Of a stretch of DNA of 64,000 nt, positions 9,208 through 16,670 are shown piece by piece. Position numbers and translations under genes: made by a program. This DNA comes from Halomonas sp. TA22 (lineage in GTDB: Bacteria > Pseudomonadota > Gammaproteobacteria > Pseudomonadales > Halomonadaceae). The DNA lies in contig NZ_CP053108.1 of NCBI RefSeq assembly GCF_013009075.1, forward strand, positions 62,001 to 126,000. The letters are read 5' to 3'. The first letter of the stretch is position 1. Every line of letters begins with the position of its first letter. The notes under the pieces are model-generated. The model made no database searches and was not told the origin of the DNA. It was given only the letters and a program-made list of their open reading frames with translations.

Positions 9208-10413
9208 TTACAGATCCACGAAGCCCTTGCTGACGAAGCGGCCATCCTCGACGACCATTTCCACCACCACGCCGGGCACGTCGCCATTCTCGTCGAAGTC
9301 CTGGGTGCCGGAGGCGCCTTCGTAGTTGATCTCCTCTCCATCGGCGATCAGCTGCTTGGCCTTCTCCCACTCGCCGGGCAGGATCACCTCGCCGGGTGCG
9401 CTTGCCACGTCACGCAGCGCCTCGGCGAGCCCTTCGCGATCGGCGCTACCATTCTTCTCGATGGCAAGTGCCAGCAGGAAGGCGGCATCGTAGGCCTGGG
9501 CGGCGAACACCGCGCTGGGGTCGATACCCGCTTCCTCGGCCATCTCGGCGAAGCGATCGGTGCCGGGCATCTCGGGGCTACCCGGACGCGTGGCGATCAT
9601 CCCCTCGAGCACATCGGCGCCCACCGCGTCGACCAGGCTGTCGCCGACCATGCCGTCGGCCCCCACGTACTGGGTGAACATGCCGCTCTCGTAGGCCTGG
9701 CGCAGCAGCGTCTGTCCGGAGCCATCGGCGTAGGCGAGCACCACCAGCGTCTCGACGCCGGTGGAGGAGAGCGAGCCAAGCTCGGAGCGGTAGTCGGCAC
9801 GGCCATCCTCATGCGCCTCGTTGGCGGCGACCGTGCCGCCCTCGGCCTCGAAGGTGGCAGTGAAGGCATCGGCCAGACCACGACCGTAGTCGTTGTTGAC
9901 GTAGGTCACTGCCGCTTCGTCGAAACCCTTGGCAAGCACCAGCTTGGCCAGCATCTCGCCCTGGAAGGCGTCGGAGGGCACGGTACGGAATACCAGGTCG
10001 TTGTCGTTCAGGTCAGTGACCGCCGGGGCCGTGGAGGCCGGCGATACCATCACCACCCCGCCGGGAATCGCCGCGTTGTTGGCTGCCGCCACCGTGGCGC
10101 CGGTACACAGCGCGCCGACGATGGCGGTCACGTTCTCGGTATTGACCATGCGATCCGCGGCGTTGGATGCCGCCGAGGCATCGGCACAGGTAGTATCGCC
10201 GCTGGGCATCGCCAGGGTCTGGCCATCGAGGATGCCGCCCTGCTCATTGACCTGGGCCACCGCCAGCTGGGCGCCATCGTAGATCGGGGGCGTCAGGCTT
10301 TCGATGGGGCCGGTGAAGCCACCCAGGAAACCTATCTTGACCTCGGCCTGCGCCAGTCCTGCAAAGGCCGTCGTGGCGGCAGCCACCGCCATCGCTAACA
10401 GAGCTTTCTTCAT
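9208..10413 (-). CDS. livK: ABC transporter periplasmic substrate-binding protein (LivK type)
   Basis: 401-residue periplasmic receptor with a Sec signal (MKKALLAMAVAAATTAFAGL, cleavage after AQA near residue 23). The mature start VKIGFLGGFTGPIESLTPPI and the segments FRTVPSDAFQGEMLA and AAQAYDAAFLLALAIE are type I binding-protein features. It is convergent with livGFHM rather than in the same operon, and divergent from the C45-family hydrolase gene at 10606, with which it shares a 192-bp promoter region. The substrate is not readable from sequence; an amino acid or amide is likely from the family. Confidence 0.93.
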   Translation of the reverse strand: MKKALLAMAVAAATTAFAGLAQAEVKIGFLGGFTGPIESLTPPIYDGAQLAVAQVNEQGGILDGQTLAMPSGDTTCADASAASNAADRMVNTENVTAIVGALCTGATVAAANNAAIPGGVVMVSPASTAPAVTDLNDNDLVFRTVPSDAFQGEMLAKLVLAKGFDEAAVTYVNNDYGRGLADAFTATFEAEGGTVAANEAHEDGRADYRSELGSLSSTGVETLVVLAYADGSGQTLLRQAYESGMFTQYVGADGMVGDSLVDAVGADVLEGMIATRPGSPEMPGTDRFAEMAEEAGIDPSAVFAAQAYDAAFLLALAIEKNGSADREGLAEALRDVASAPGEVILPGEWEKAKQLIADGEEINYEGASGTQDFDENGDVPGVVVEMVVEDGRFVSKGFVDL

Positions 10414-10605
10414 GATTGTTCTCGTTGTTGCCAGTTAGATGGGTACCGTCATTACTCTGGAAGCGTTCACGCAAAAACACAAGCGGTTCGTGCCAACGCT
10501 AATATTTGGCTATTCTTTGTTAAATGGATGATAAGGAAGCTGTTTTTTTCACTTCTTTTGCCAGCTCAGCGGGGCTTCAACGCAATACGACCAAGGAGAG
10601 GCAAC

Positions 10606-11643
10606 ATGACCGAGCTGACCGAACTGCACGGCAGCCGAGGCGACATCGGCCTGGCCCATGGTCGCCGGCACGCCGAGAAGATTCACCGCAGCATCCGCGT
10701 CTACGACCAGCTCTTCCAGGACTTCGTTGGCTGCGACTGGCCAGCGGCCACGCAGCGGGCACTGGCATTTCTACCGGCCATCGAGCGTCGCTTTCCGGCA
10801 ATCATCGAGGAGGTGGAGGGCATCGCCCAGGGCGCAGGGCTCGAGCTTGCCGACATTCTGGCGCTCAACTGTCGCAGCGAGATCTCGCTGACCCAGGCCA
10901 GCGGCGGCTGCTCCGCCTTCGCCCTTCAGCGCGCGAGCACCCAATGGCTGGCCCAGAACTGGGACTGGCGTGCCGATCAGCTCGACAACGTGGTGGCACT
11001 GAGAATCGAGGCTGACAACGCACCCGCGCTGGTCACCCTCACCGAAGCCGGCATGGTCGGCAAGATCGGGCTCAATGCCCAGGGCATCGGCGTGTGTCTC
11101 AATGCGATTCGCTCGGAAACCTGCGGCGAGGGACTGCCGATTCACTTCGCCCTGCGCAAGATTCTCGAAAGCGAAGATTACGCCGCCGCCCGGCGCGTCA
11201 TCGAGGAGGACCGGGTCGCCTCGCCCGCCCACTTCCTGCTGGCCTGCGGCCAGGGCCAGGCCAGCGGCTTCGAGGTGCACCCCGGCGCACCGGGAGAGCT
11301 GCCCGCCCGCAACGGCATCGTGACCCACACCAACCATCTCTATGCCGAATCGGTGACTGCCTGTGTTGCCGACTACCCGCGCCCCGACTCCCACATCCGC
11401 CTGGCCCGGCTCGACCAGCGCCTGGAGCAGCCCTTCGATGCCAGCCCCGAGGGGCTGTTCGACATCCTCAGCGACCATGAGCACAGCCCCATGTCGATCT
11501 GCTGCCACACCGATCATGAACGCCCCGAAGCCGAGCGGATGGAAACGCTCTTCTCCACGGTCATGAACCTGAGCGAGCGCACGCTCTACTGGCGGCACGG
11601 CAAACCTTGCCAGAACCGCGAGACACTGCGCATCCAGCTCTAG
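10606..11643 (+). CDS. C45-family autoproteolytic acyltransferase/hydrolase (penicillin acyltransferase-like)
   Basis: 345-residue Ntn-hydrolase related to isopenicillin-N acyltransferase. In this family a Gly-Cys bond is cut autocatalytically and the new N-terminal Cys is the nucleophile; here GGCSAFALQ places Gly101-Cys102, close to Gly102-Cys103 of the fungal enzyme. Other family-like stretches are EVEGIAQGAGLE, ILALNCRSE and IVTHTNHLY. The start is the ATG at 10606 with AGGAGAGG upstream; a longer frame from 10528 has no ribosome site. No signal peptide is seen, so it acts in the cytoplasm. Bacterial members cleave or transfer N-acyl groups of amino acids. Its divergence from livK suggests it may act on the imported compound, which is inference. 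Confidence 0.85.
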   Translation: MTELTELHGSRGDIGLAHGRRHAEKIHRSIRVYDQLFQDFVGCDWPAATQRALAFLPAIERRFPAIIEEVEGIAQGAGLELADILALNCRSEISLTQASGGCSAFALQRASTQWLAQNWDWRADQLDNVVALRIEADNAPALVTLTEAGMVGKIGLNAQGIGVCLNAIRSETCGEGLPIHFALRKILESEDYAAARRVIEEDRVASPAHFLLACGQGQASGFEVHPGAPGELPARNGIVTHTNHLYAESVTACVADYPRPDSHIRLARLDQRLEQPFDASPEGLFDILSDHEHSPMSICCHTDHERPEAERMETLFSTVMNLSERTLYWRHGKPCQNRETLRIQL

Positions 11644-11664
11644 GCCGCGACACGCCATCGGCCC

Positions 11665-11928
11665 TTACTTGTCCAGCCACCGCGCGGTGCGGGTCGCAAC
11701 CGCTTCCTGCGCTTCGAGCTCACCTTTCAGGTACTGCTCGGTGGTGCGCAGGAACAGCCGGCGAAACCGGTTGTGGATCGCCTCCTCGCGCTTGAGTGCC
11801 AGTAGATCCTGATCCTCCTCCTGCTCCTGGTGCGGATACTGAAGCGCCATGCGCACCGAGCCCGAGGTCGCATCGCAGATCTGCAGTGCAGGAAGAGCCG
11901 CCTGGGAAGGATTGATTCGGTATGCCAT
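11665..11928 (-). CDS. Small hypothetical protein under a Fur box
   Basis: 87 residues, family not recognised. There is no signal or membrane segment; residues about 35-87 are rich in charged residues and probably helical (LALKREEAIHNRFRRLFLRT, then EQYLKGELEAQEAV). A strong ribosome site (GGAGGCGGTA before ATG) shows that it is translated. A perfect 9-1-9 Fur box lies 26 bp upstream, so iron limitation should induce it. It is convergent with the C45 hydrolase gene with a 21-bp gap. Small Fur-controlled proteins include HemP-like and ferritin-related adaptors, but I see no match to those. Confidence 0.78.
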   Translation of the reverse strand: MAYRINPSQAALPALQICDATSGSVRMALQYPHQEQEEDQDLLALKREEAIHNRFRRLFLRTTEQYLKGELEAQEAVATRTARWLDK

Positions 11929-11953
11929 TACCGCCTCCGTGATAGTCTTTTTA

Positions 11954-11972
11954 AATGATAATAATTATCATT
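11954..11972 (-). promoter_or_regulatory. Fur box
   Basis: AATGATAATAATTATCATT is a perfect 9-1-9 inverted repeat and fits the classical Fur consensus (GATAATGATAATCATTATC) closely. It is 26 bp before the ATG of the minus-strand 87-residue gene, a position where bound Fur would cover the promoter. The chemoreceptor gene on the other side starts 216 bp away and is less likely to be controlled by it. Confidence 0.88.
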
Positions 11973-12124
11973 TTCAGAAGAGAATTTAGGCATACCCCAA
12001 CCGCCTGTCAAGCATGCATCGGGAGATTCTATCGACCCGATAACTTTGTAAGGGATTTTTTTATTTTGTTGCTATGAAGAAATATACAGTAATAAATATT
12101 TTCTGCTTATTGTGAATACATGCA

Positions 12125-12152
12125 TAAAGTCTATGACCGAGAGCGCCGATAA
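12125..12152 (+). promoter_or_regulatory. Sigma-28 (FliA) promoter of the chemoreceptor gene
   Basis: TAAAGTCT (12125-12132), 12 bp, then GCCGATAA (12145-12152). The FliA consensus is TAAAGTTT-N11-GCCGATAA, so the -10 is exact and the -35 differs at one base. It lies 35 bp before the chemoreceptor ATG and implies expression with the late flagellar regulon. Confidence 0.8.
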
Positions 12153-12187
12153 GACATTACCCCCTGCACTACATAAAAAGGTCCGAC

Positions 12188-14275
12188 ATGCCATTTATCA
12201 CGCGTTCTCTCCGCCGCACCAGCGTCGGGGGAAAACTCTCGTTGCTGATTCTCGCACTGCAAATAACCGGTTTCATCGGCCTGGCGTTCTTCCTGTCACA
12301 GGCCAGCATCCGACAGATGAACACCGAAGTGGGTGATGGCATCCAGCGTCAGCAGCAGCAAGTGTCGGACATGGTGTCGCTGTTCGACCAGACCCTGCAG
12401 CAGCAAGCCGGCGACATGCTGCAGATATTTCTTGCCGATCTCGTCCCCATCTACGACCTGGTACCCACTCAGCGCATTACCGTGGGCGAGCGGCAGACCC
12501 CGGCATTGACCAACGGTGGCGAGGCCCTCAACGGCGAGTACTACCTTCCCGATCAATTCACTGCCCAGACCGGCGCGCCCATCACGTTCTTCGTCCGCGA
12601 CGGCGACGATTTCGTGCGCGTGACGACCTCACTCACCAACGCCAGTGGCGAGCGTGTCGTGGGTACCCTGCTCGATCGCGAGAGCCGCGCCTATGCAAGC
12701 CTGGCGGCGGGTGAAGCCTACAGCGGTATTGCCGAGCTGTTCGGCACGCCCTACATCACCAAGTACGAGCCGCTGCGTAACCGCCAGGGCGAAGTGATCG
12801 GCGCCGCCTTCATTGGTGTCAATATCGTCAATGAGCTGGCCATGCTGCAGGAGCGGGTGCGCAGCATGACTTACTACGCAAGCGGCTATGCCATGCTGAT
12901 CAATGCCAGCCCACAAGGCCAGGGGCAGGTGATTGTCGGCGGGCCGCATGAAGGAAGCTCGCTGCTGGAGCTGAAGACGACCGGCAATGAACCCGCCTTC
13001 ACCGAGCTGTTCACGGCCCCCTCGGGCCAGATCGACTACGCCCTGGCTGGCAACGACACTCGCCAGCGCACCACCTACTACTTGGCCTACCCGGAGTGGG
13101 ACTGGATCATCGCTAGTACCGTCTTCGACGACGAAGTGGAAGCGGGTATCGTCACGCTGCGCAACTGGGCCCTGCTCGCGGCCGTGCTGCTGGCACTTGG
13201 CGTTGCCGGCCTGCTCTATTTCGTTCAGAAACGGCTCATCGGCCGCCCGCTCGACAGGACGGTCGCCATGGCGCAGAACCTGGCCAAGGGTGACTTGTCG
13301 CAGCGCCACATGACGCAGCGTGAAGATGAGATCGGCAAGCTGATCACCTCGATGAACGGTATCGGCGAAGGGCTTTCGCATATCGTAAGCCAGGTGCGCA
13401 GCAGCACCCGCAGCGTTAACCATGCCGCCGAGGAGATCACCCAGAGCAGCCAGGACCTTTCGTCGCGTACCGAACAGTCGGCCGCCAATCTGCAGGAGAC
13501 CTCGGCCTCCATGGAGCAGATCACCGCCACCGTGCAGAACACCGCCCACTCCGCCCAGCAGGCCAACCAGCTGGTACAGAGCACCGCGGATATCGCCAAA
13601 CAGGGCAACAGCGACATGCACAAGGCCCAGGCGACGATGGACGACATCAACGCATCGGCCGCTCGCATCGGCGAGATCATCACCCTGATCGACGGGATCG
13701 CCTTTCAGACCAACATCCTGGCGCTGAACGCCTCGGTGGAGGCCGCTCGCGCGGGCGAGCACGGCCGCGGCTTTGCCGTTGTCGCCCAGGAAGTGCGTAC
13801 CCTGGCGACTCGCTCAAGTGACGCCTCCAAGGAGATCCGGGTACTGGTCGACGAGTCGATCGTGCATACCCAGTCCGGCGCCACGCTGGTCAAGGGAGCC
13901 GCCCAGACCATGGAGAAGATCCTTCAGGGGGTCGAACGCGTCAGCGACATGATTGGCGAGATCAGTGCCGGCGCCAAGGAGCAGAGCGACGGTATCCTGC
14001 AGATCAACACCGCCGTGACCGAGCTTGATACCATGACCCAGCAGAACGCCGCCGTGGTCGAGCAGTCCAGCGCGGCGTCCGAAGAGATGCGCCACCAGGC
14101 CGGGCAACTCGAAAAGCTGATGGCCACCTTCACCCTTGGTGCCGACGACCTTGCCACACTAGCCAGCCAGTCCTCGCGCCCACGCAGCGCACAGCAGCTT
14201 CCCCAGACTCCAGCGCCCGCTATCGCAAAGCGCAAGCTGCCGACCACCCAGGCCGACGAGTGGGAATCTTTCTAA
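12188..14275 (+). CDS. Methyl-accepting chemotaxis protein with periplasmic Cache domain
   Basis: 695-residue transmembrane chemoreceptor. TM1 is at about residues 17-40 and a periplasmic region of about 280 residues follows; its [20 protein letters not shown] segment is typical of Cache sensors. TM2 lies near residues 325-345, then comes a HAMP domain ([26 protein letters not shown]). The long signalling coiled coil contains the invariant hairpin tip [20 protein letters not shown]. The C-terminus ends DEWESF, resembling the xWxxF tether that recruits CheR/CheB. AAGG precedes the ATG, and a sigma-28 promoter lies upstream. The ligand is unknown; no other chemotaxis gene is nearby. Confidence 0.94.
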   Translation: MPFITRSLRRTSVGGKLSLLILALQITGFIGLAFFLSQASIRQMNTEVGDGIQRQQQQVSDMVSLFDQTLQQQAGDMLQIFLADLVPIYDLVPTQRITVGERQTPALTNGGEALNGEYYLPDQFTAQTGAPITFFVRDGDDFVRVTTSLTNASGERVVGTLLDRESRAYASLAAGEAYSGIAELFGTPYITKYEPLRNRQGEVIGAAFIGVNIVNELAMLQERVRSMTYYASGYAMLINASPQGQGQVIVGGPHEGSSLLELKTTGNEPAFTELFTAPSGQIDYALAGNDTRQRTTYYLAYPEWDWIIASTVFDDEVEAGIVTLRNWALLAAVLLALGVAGLLYFVQKRLIGRPLDRTVAMAQNLAKGDLSQRHMTQREDEIGKLITSMNGIGEGLSHIVSQVRSSTRSVNHAAEEITQSSQDLSSRTEQSAANLQETSASMEQITATVQNTAHSAQQANQLVQSTADIAKQGNSDMHKAQATMDDINASAARIGEIITLIDGIAFQTNILALNASVEAARAGEHGRGFAVVAQEVRTLATRSSDASKEIRVLVDESIVHTQSGATLVKGAAQTMEKILQGVERVSDMIGEISAGAKEQSDGILQINTAVTELDTMTQQNAAVVEQSSAASEEMRHQAGQLEKLMATFTLGADDLATLASQSSRPRSAQQLPQTPAPAIAKRKLPTTQADEWESF

Positions 14276-14291
14276 GGTTCTAAGTAATGAC

Positions 14292-14317
14292 GTGGCTTAT
14301 CTCACGAGATAGGCCAC
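14292..14317 (+). terminator. Terminator after the chemoreceptor gene
   Basis: A stem of about 11 bp (GTGGCTTATCT paired with AGATAGGCCAC, one G-T wobble) with a short CACG loop, followed by TTGTTT. It begins 17 bp after the stop codon. Confidence 0.7.
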
Positions 14318-14429
14318 TTGTTTGCTGTCGTTGGGCTTGGCCGGGCGACAGCGAACTCCTGCCTGAGCTGTCTGGGTGGCAGCGAACCCCGCGCTTGGGG
14401 TGGTCGCCCGCACCCATGGTACAGCCATC

Positions 14430-14935
14430 CTGTTGAGCCCTGCGCCTGCAGGGAACGGCAGCGGACGTGATACTCGAGCAATCCTTTCGGGGTTCATCCC
14501 CACGCCTGTGGGGAACGGGGCGAGATCGTGACGCAAGACTTCGTGCGACCCCACGCCTGTGGGGAACGGTCTAAGGCATACTCCACCCTTTCTTCCCCAA
14601 GCGGTTCATCCCCACGCCTGTGGGGAACGGTGCTCAGGGAAGGTCCGGGCGTACTCCTGGCACGGTTCATCCCCACGCCTGTGGGGAACGGACCCACTGG
14701 AAGGGCGAATTCCGGCAGTATGACGGTTCATCCCCACGCCTGTGGGGAACGGACCTGTTTATGTGTACGCAGATCATGGGCAAACGGTTCATCCCCACGC
14801 CTGTGGGGAACGGAGGCTGATGATTTGTTCGCGCTGACTCATTTCCGGTTCATCCCCACGCCTGTGGGGAACGGGACATATTTAGCCAGCCAGTATTTAT
14901 CCATAACGGTTCATCCCCACGCCTGTGGGGAACGG
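14430..14935 (-). CRISPR. Orphan type I-E-like CRISPR array, nine repeats, no leader and no cas genes
   Basis: Repeats of 29 bp, read on the minus strand as CCGTTCCCCACAGGCG followed by TGGGGATGAACCG, start at 14430, 14490, 14541, 14602, 14663, 14724, 14785, 14846 and 14907. Six (14602 on) are identical and 61 bp apart, giving 32-bp spacers. The repeat resembles type I-E repeats and would leave the crRNA handle AUGAACCG, so transcription is right to left. The 14490 copy has one changed first base; the 14541 copy has a decayed left part and follows a 22-bp spacer; the 14430 copy is diverged but keeps its stem by paired changes. Decay at the left marks the old end. At the right the last repeat is followed by 32 bp, one spacer length, and then a broken tRNA instead of a repeat and leader. 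Confidence 0.95.
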
Positions 14936-14968
14936 TGGGAAGGGTCGACATTGGCTCTACTCCTCGCC

Positions 14969-15031
14969 GCTGGATAGAGTACCTGACTACGAATCAGGGG
15001 GTCGGAGGTTCGAATCCTCCCGGGCGCGCCA
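14969..15031 (+). pseudogene. Truncated tRNA-Arg(ACG), 3' part only
   Basis: The last 63 nt of a tRNA are present: the end of the D-arm (GCTGGATAGAG), a full anticodon stem-loop (CCTGA, CTACGAA, TCAGG; anticodon ACG at 14989-14991), a full T-arm (GGAGG, TTCGAAT, CCTCC), the 3' acceptor strand CGGGCGC, discriminator G and encoded CCA. The 5' acceptor strand (expected GCGCCCG) and the first D-stem strand are absent; the sequence before it is CRISPR spacer-like. It cannot fold as a whole tRNA. Such 3' fragments are classic attachment-site remnants of integrated elements, but a simple deletion would look the same. Confidence 0.88.
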
Positions 15032-15038
15032 TATCGTT

Positions 15039-15069
15039 ACCCGTCCTCATGATCGAAGGGCGGGTTTTT
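15039..15069 (+). terminator. Terminator of the former tRNA-Arg gene
   Basis: Stem ACCCGTCCT paired with AGGGCGGGT (one G-T wobble) around CATGATCGA, followed by TTTTC. It lies eight bases after the encoded CCA, as expected for the native downstream side of a tRNA gene. Confidence 0.75.
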
Positions 15070-15169
15070 CGTTTGTGTAAAGGCAAGAAATAAGCCGGTG
15101 AATTTTATTGGTATTGCGCACATCAACCGGCTTGTGCATCTCCAAATGATGAGCTGGTCAGCGTTCCCG

Positions 15170-15201
15170 AGGCGCCACGTTATCCACGTGGCGCCTTTTT
15201 T
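15170..15201 (+). terminator. Hairpin with T-run beside dusC
   Basis: Perfect 11-bp stem (AGGCGCCACGT paired with ACGTGGCGCCT) around TATCC, followed by a T-run on the plus strand. It begins just past the dusC stop, but in the dusC (minus) direction no U-run follows, so dusC transcripts may read through toward the CRISPR array. Confidence 0.7.
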
Positions 15202-15206
15202 ATGGT

Positions 15207-16217
15207 TCATACCAGGCTCGGTGATGGTGATACTTCTTGGCGAAGCCCCGCCAGGAGGTCATCGAGCGACGTGAGGCGTCGCAACGAGAGGAAGCGACGG
15301 GCCGCTTCCTGGTCGCGGTGACGCATATGGTTCAACCATTGTTTAATCAGCGATACGACGACGCGTTCAGGAAGTGTGCTACGCTGCAATGCAGCATAGG
15401 CGAGCAGCGTATCGGCGCGCACCTGCCAGGGCGTATCGGCAAGGCGTTCGCCATAACGTTGCCAGTGGCGAATGCGTCTGGCTAGCCAGGGATCGGCAAG
15501 GATGCCTCTACCGAGCATGACATCGACGCAGCCGGAGAGCGAGCGGGCTTTCCAATACTCCTCCAAGGTCCAGATGTCGCCATTGGCGACGACCGGAATG
15601 GCAAGGTGCTGGCGAATACGCCCGATCCACTCCCAGTGCGCCGGGGGGCGGTAGCCTTCGTCACGCGTGCGAGCGTGTACGACGAGCTGTACAGCACCGC
15701 CATTCTCCGCCGCACGGGCGCAGGCAAGGGCCAGGCGACGGTTGGCGAAGCCCAGTCGAATCTTGGCGGTCACCGGAATGGCGCCGTCGACGGCGCGCTG
15801 GACCGCCGCAACAGCCTGCTCGACACGGGCAGGGTCGCGCAGCAATGAGGCGCCGCCGTCGTGACGGTTGACCAATTTGGCCGGGCAACCGAAGTTGAGG
15901 TCCAGGCCGGTCGCGCCTAGGTCGAGCGCCTGGCGAGCATTCTCGGCGAGTGCCACCGGGTCGGAGCCAAGCAGCTGCAGATGCACCGATACGCCGCTGG
16001 GGGTTGCGACCGTTGGCTGGGCAAGCTCGGGGCAGTGCTTGAGAAATACCCGGGGCGGCAGGCGAGCATCGACGACTCGCACGAATTCGGTGACTGCCCA
16101 GTCGATCCCTGGATGCTGCGTCAGTAGGGCACGGGTATGCGCATCGATGACGCCCTCCATGGGTGCCAAGCCGATACGCCCCTCGTGTAGTAAATTGACA
16201 ACTTGTGGCTCAACCAT
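15207..16217 (-). CDS. dusC: tRNA-dihydrouridine synthase C
   Basis: 336-residue flavoenzyme that reduces uridine to dihydrouridine in the tRNA D-loop. The order fits the Dus family: FMN-barrel start RIGLAPMEGVIDAHTR, the catalytic LNFGCPAKLVNRHDGGASLL with its active Cys, TAKIRLGF, VVHARTR, IPVVANGDIW and MLGRGILADPWL, then a C-terminal helical domain. The sequence resembles the DusC branch (U16) more than DusA or DusB. It is divergent from oadG; the 105-bp gap must hold both promoters. Confidence 0.93.
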   Translation of the reverse strand: MVEPQVVNLLHEGRIGLAPMEGVIDAHTRALLTQHPGIDWAVTEFVRVVDARLPPRVFLKHCPELAQPTVATPSGVSVHLQLLGSDPVALAENARQALDLGATGLDLNFGCPAKLVNRHDGGASLLRDPARVEQAVAAVQRAVDGAIPVTAKIRLGFANRRLALACARAAENGGAVQLVVHARTRDEGYRPPAHWEWIGRIRQHLAIPVVANGDIWTLEEYWKARSLSGCVDVMLGRGILADPWLARRIRHWQRYGERLADTPWQVRADTLLAYAALQRSTLPERVVVSLIKQWLNHMRHRDQEAARRFLSLRRLTSLDDLLAGLRQEVSPSPSLV

Positions 16218-16322
16218 GGTGTCATTGAAAATCTGGTAGATTCAGGCAGGTTATTGTATCAGCCAAGAGAGTGCCCGCAGCAGTGCCGTCGCTTAACTGC
16301 CGGGCGAGCAAGGGGAACCGTG

Positions 16323-16577
16323 ATGTGGGATACAGCGCTGTTGCAGGAAGGCCTCGCTTTGATGGCCTTCGGTATGGGCTTCGTCTTCATTTTTCTGACG
16401 GTGCTGGTGATTTCAACCTCGCTCATGTCGATGCTGGTGACGCGCCTGGCCCCGGTCCCCGTGGCACAGACGCCATCCACGCATGTGCCCGCCGCAGGCA
16501 AGAGCGCGGAAAATGACGAGCTGATGGTCGTGCTCAGTGCGGCTCTGCATCGCTACCGTAGACGCCATCCTCGCTGA
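16323..16577 (+). CDS. oadG: Oxaloacetate decarboxylase gamma subunit
   Basis: 84-residue membrane-anchored subunit that holds the decarboxylase complex together. One N-terminal membrane helix (LMAFGMGFVFIFLTVLVIST) is followed by a short linker and the soluble tail DELMVVLSAALHRYRRRH, the usual OadG architecture and length. The ATG at 16323 has AGGGGA six bases upstream; a GTG one codon earlier is possible. It is first of oadG-oadA-oadB. Confidence 0.9.
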   Translation: MWDTALLQEGLALMAFGMGFVFIFLTVLVISTSLMSMLVTRLAPVPVAQTPSTHVPAAGKSAENDELMVVLSAALHRYRRRHPR

Positions 16578-16670
16578 GACAACGGCATAACCCGCCACTG
16601 CGACGCGACAGACCGTGCCGAGGCAATTGGCTGATCGCGATATAACGATACAAGGAAGAAGGTCTTTGTC

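Noticed and set aside
14528-14977. Open frames repeating a PHACGER-type peptide
   Set aside because: They are translations of the CRISPR repeats; the 61-bp period alternates the frame and there is no ribosome site.
14969-15031. A functional tRNA-Arg gene
   Set aside because: The 5' acceptor strand and D-stem are missing, so it cannot fold or be processed normally.
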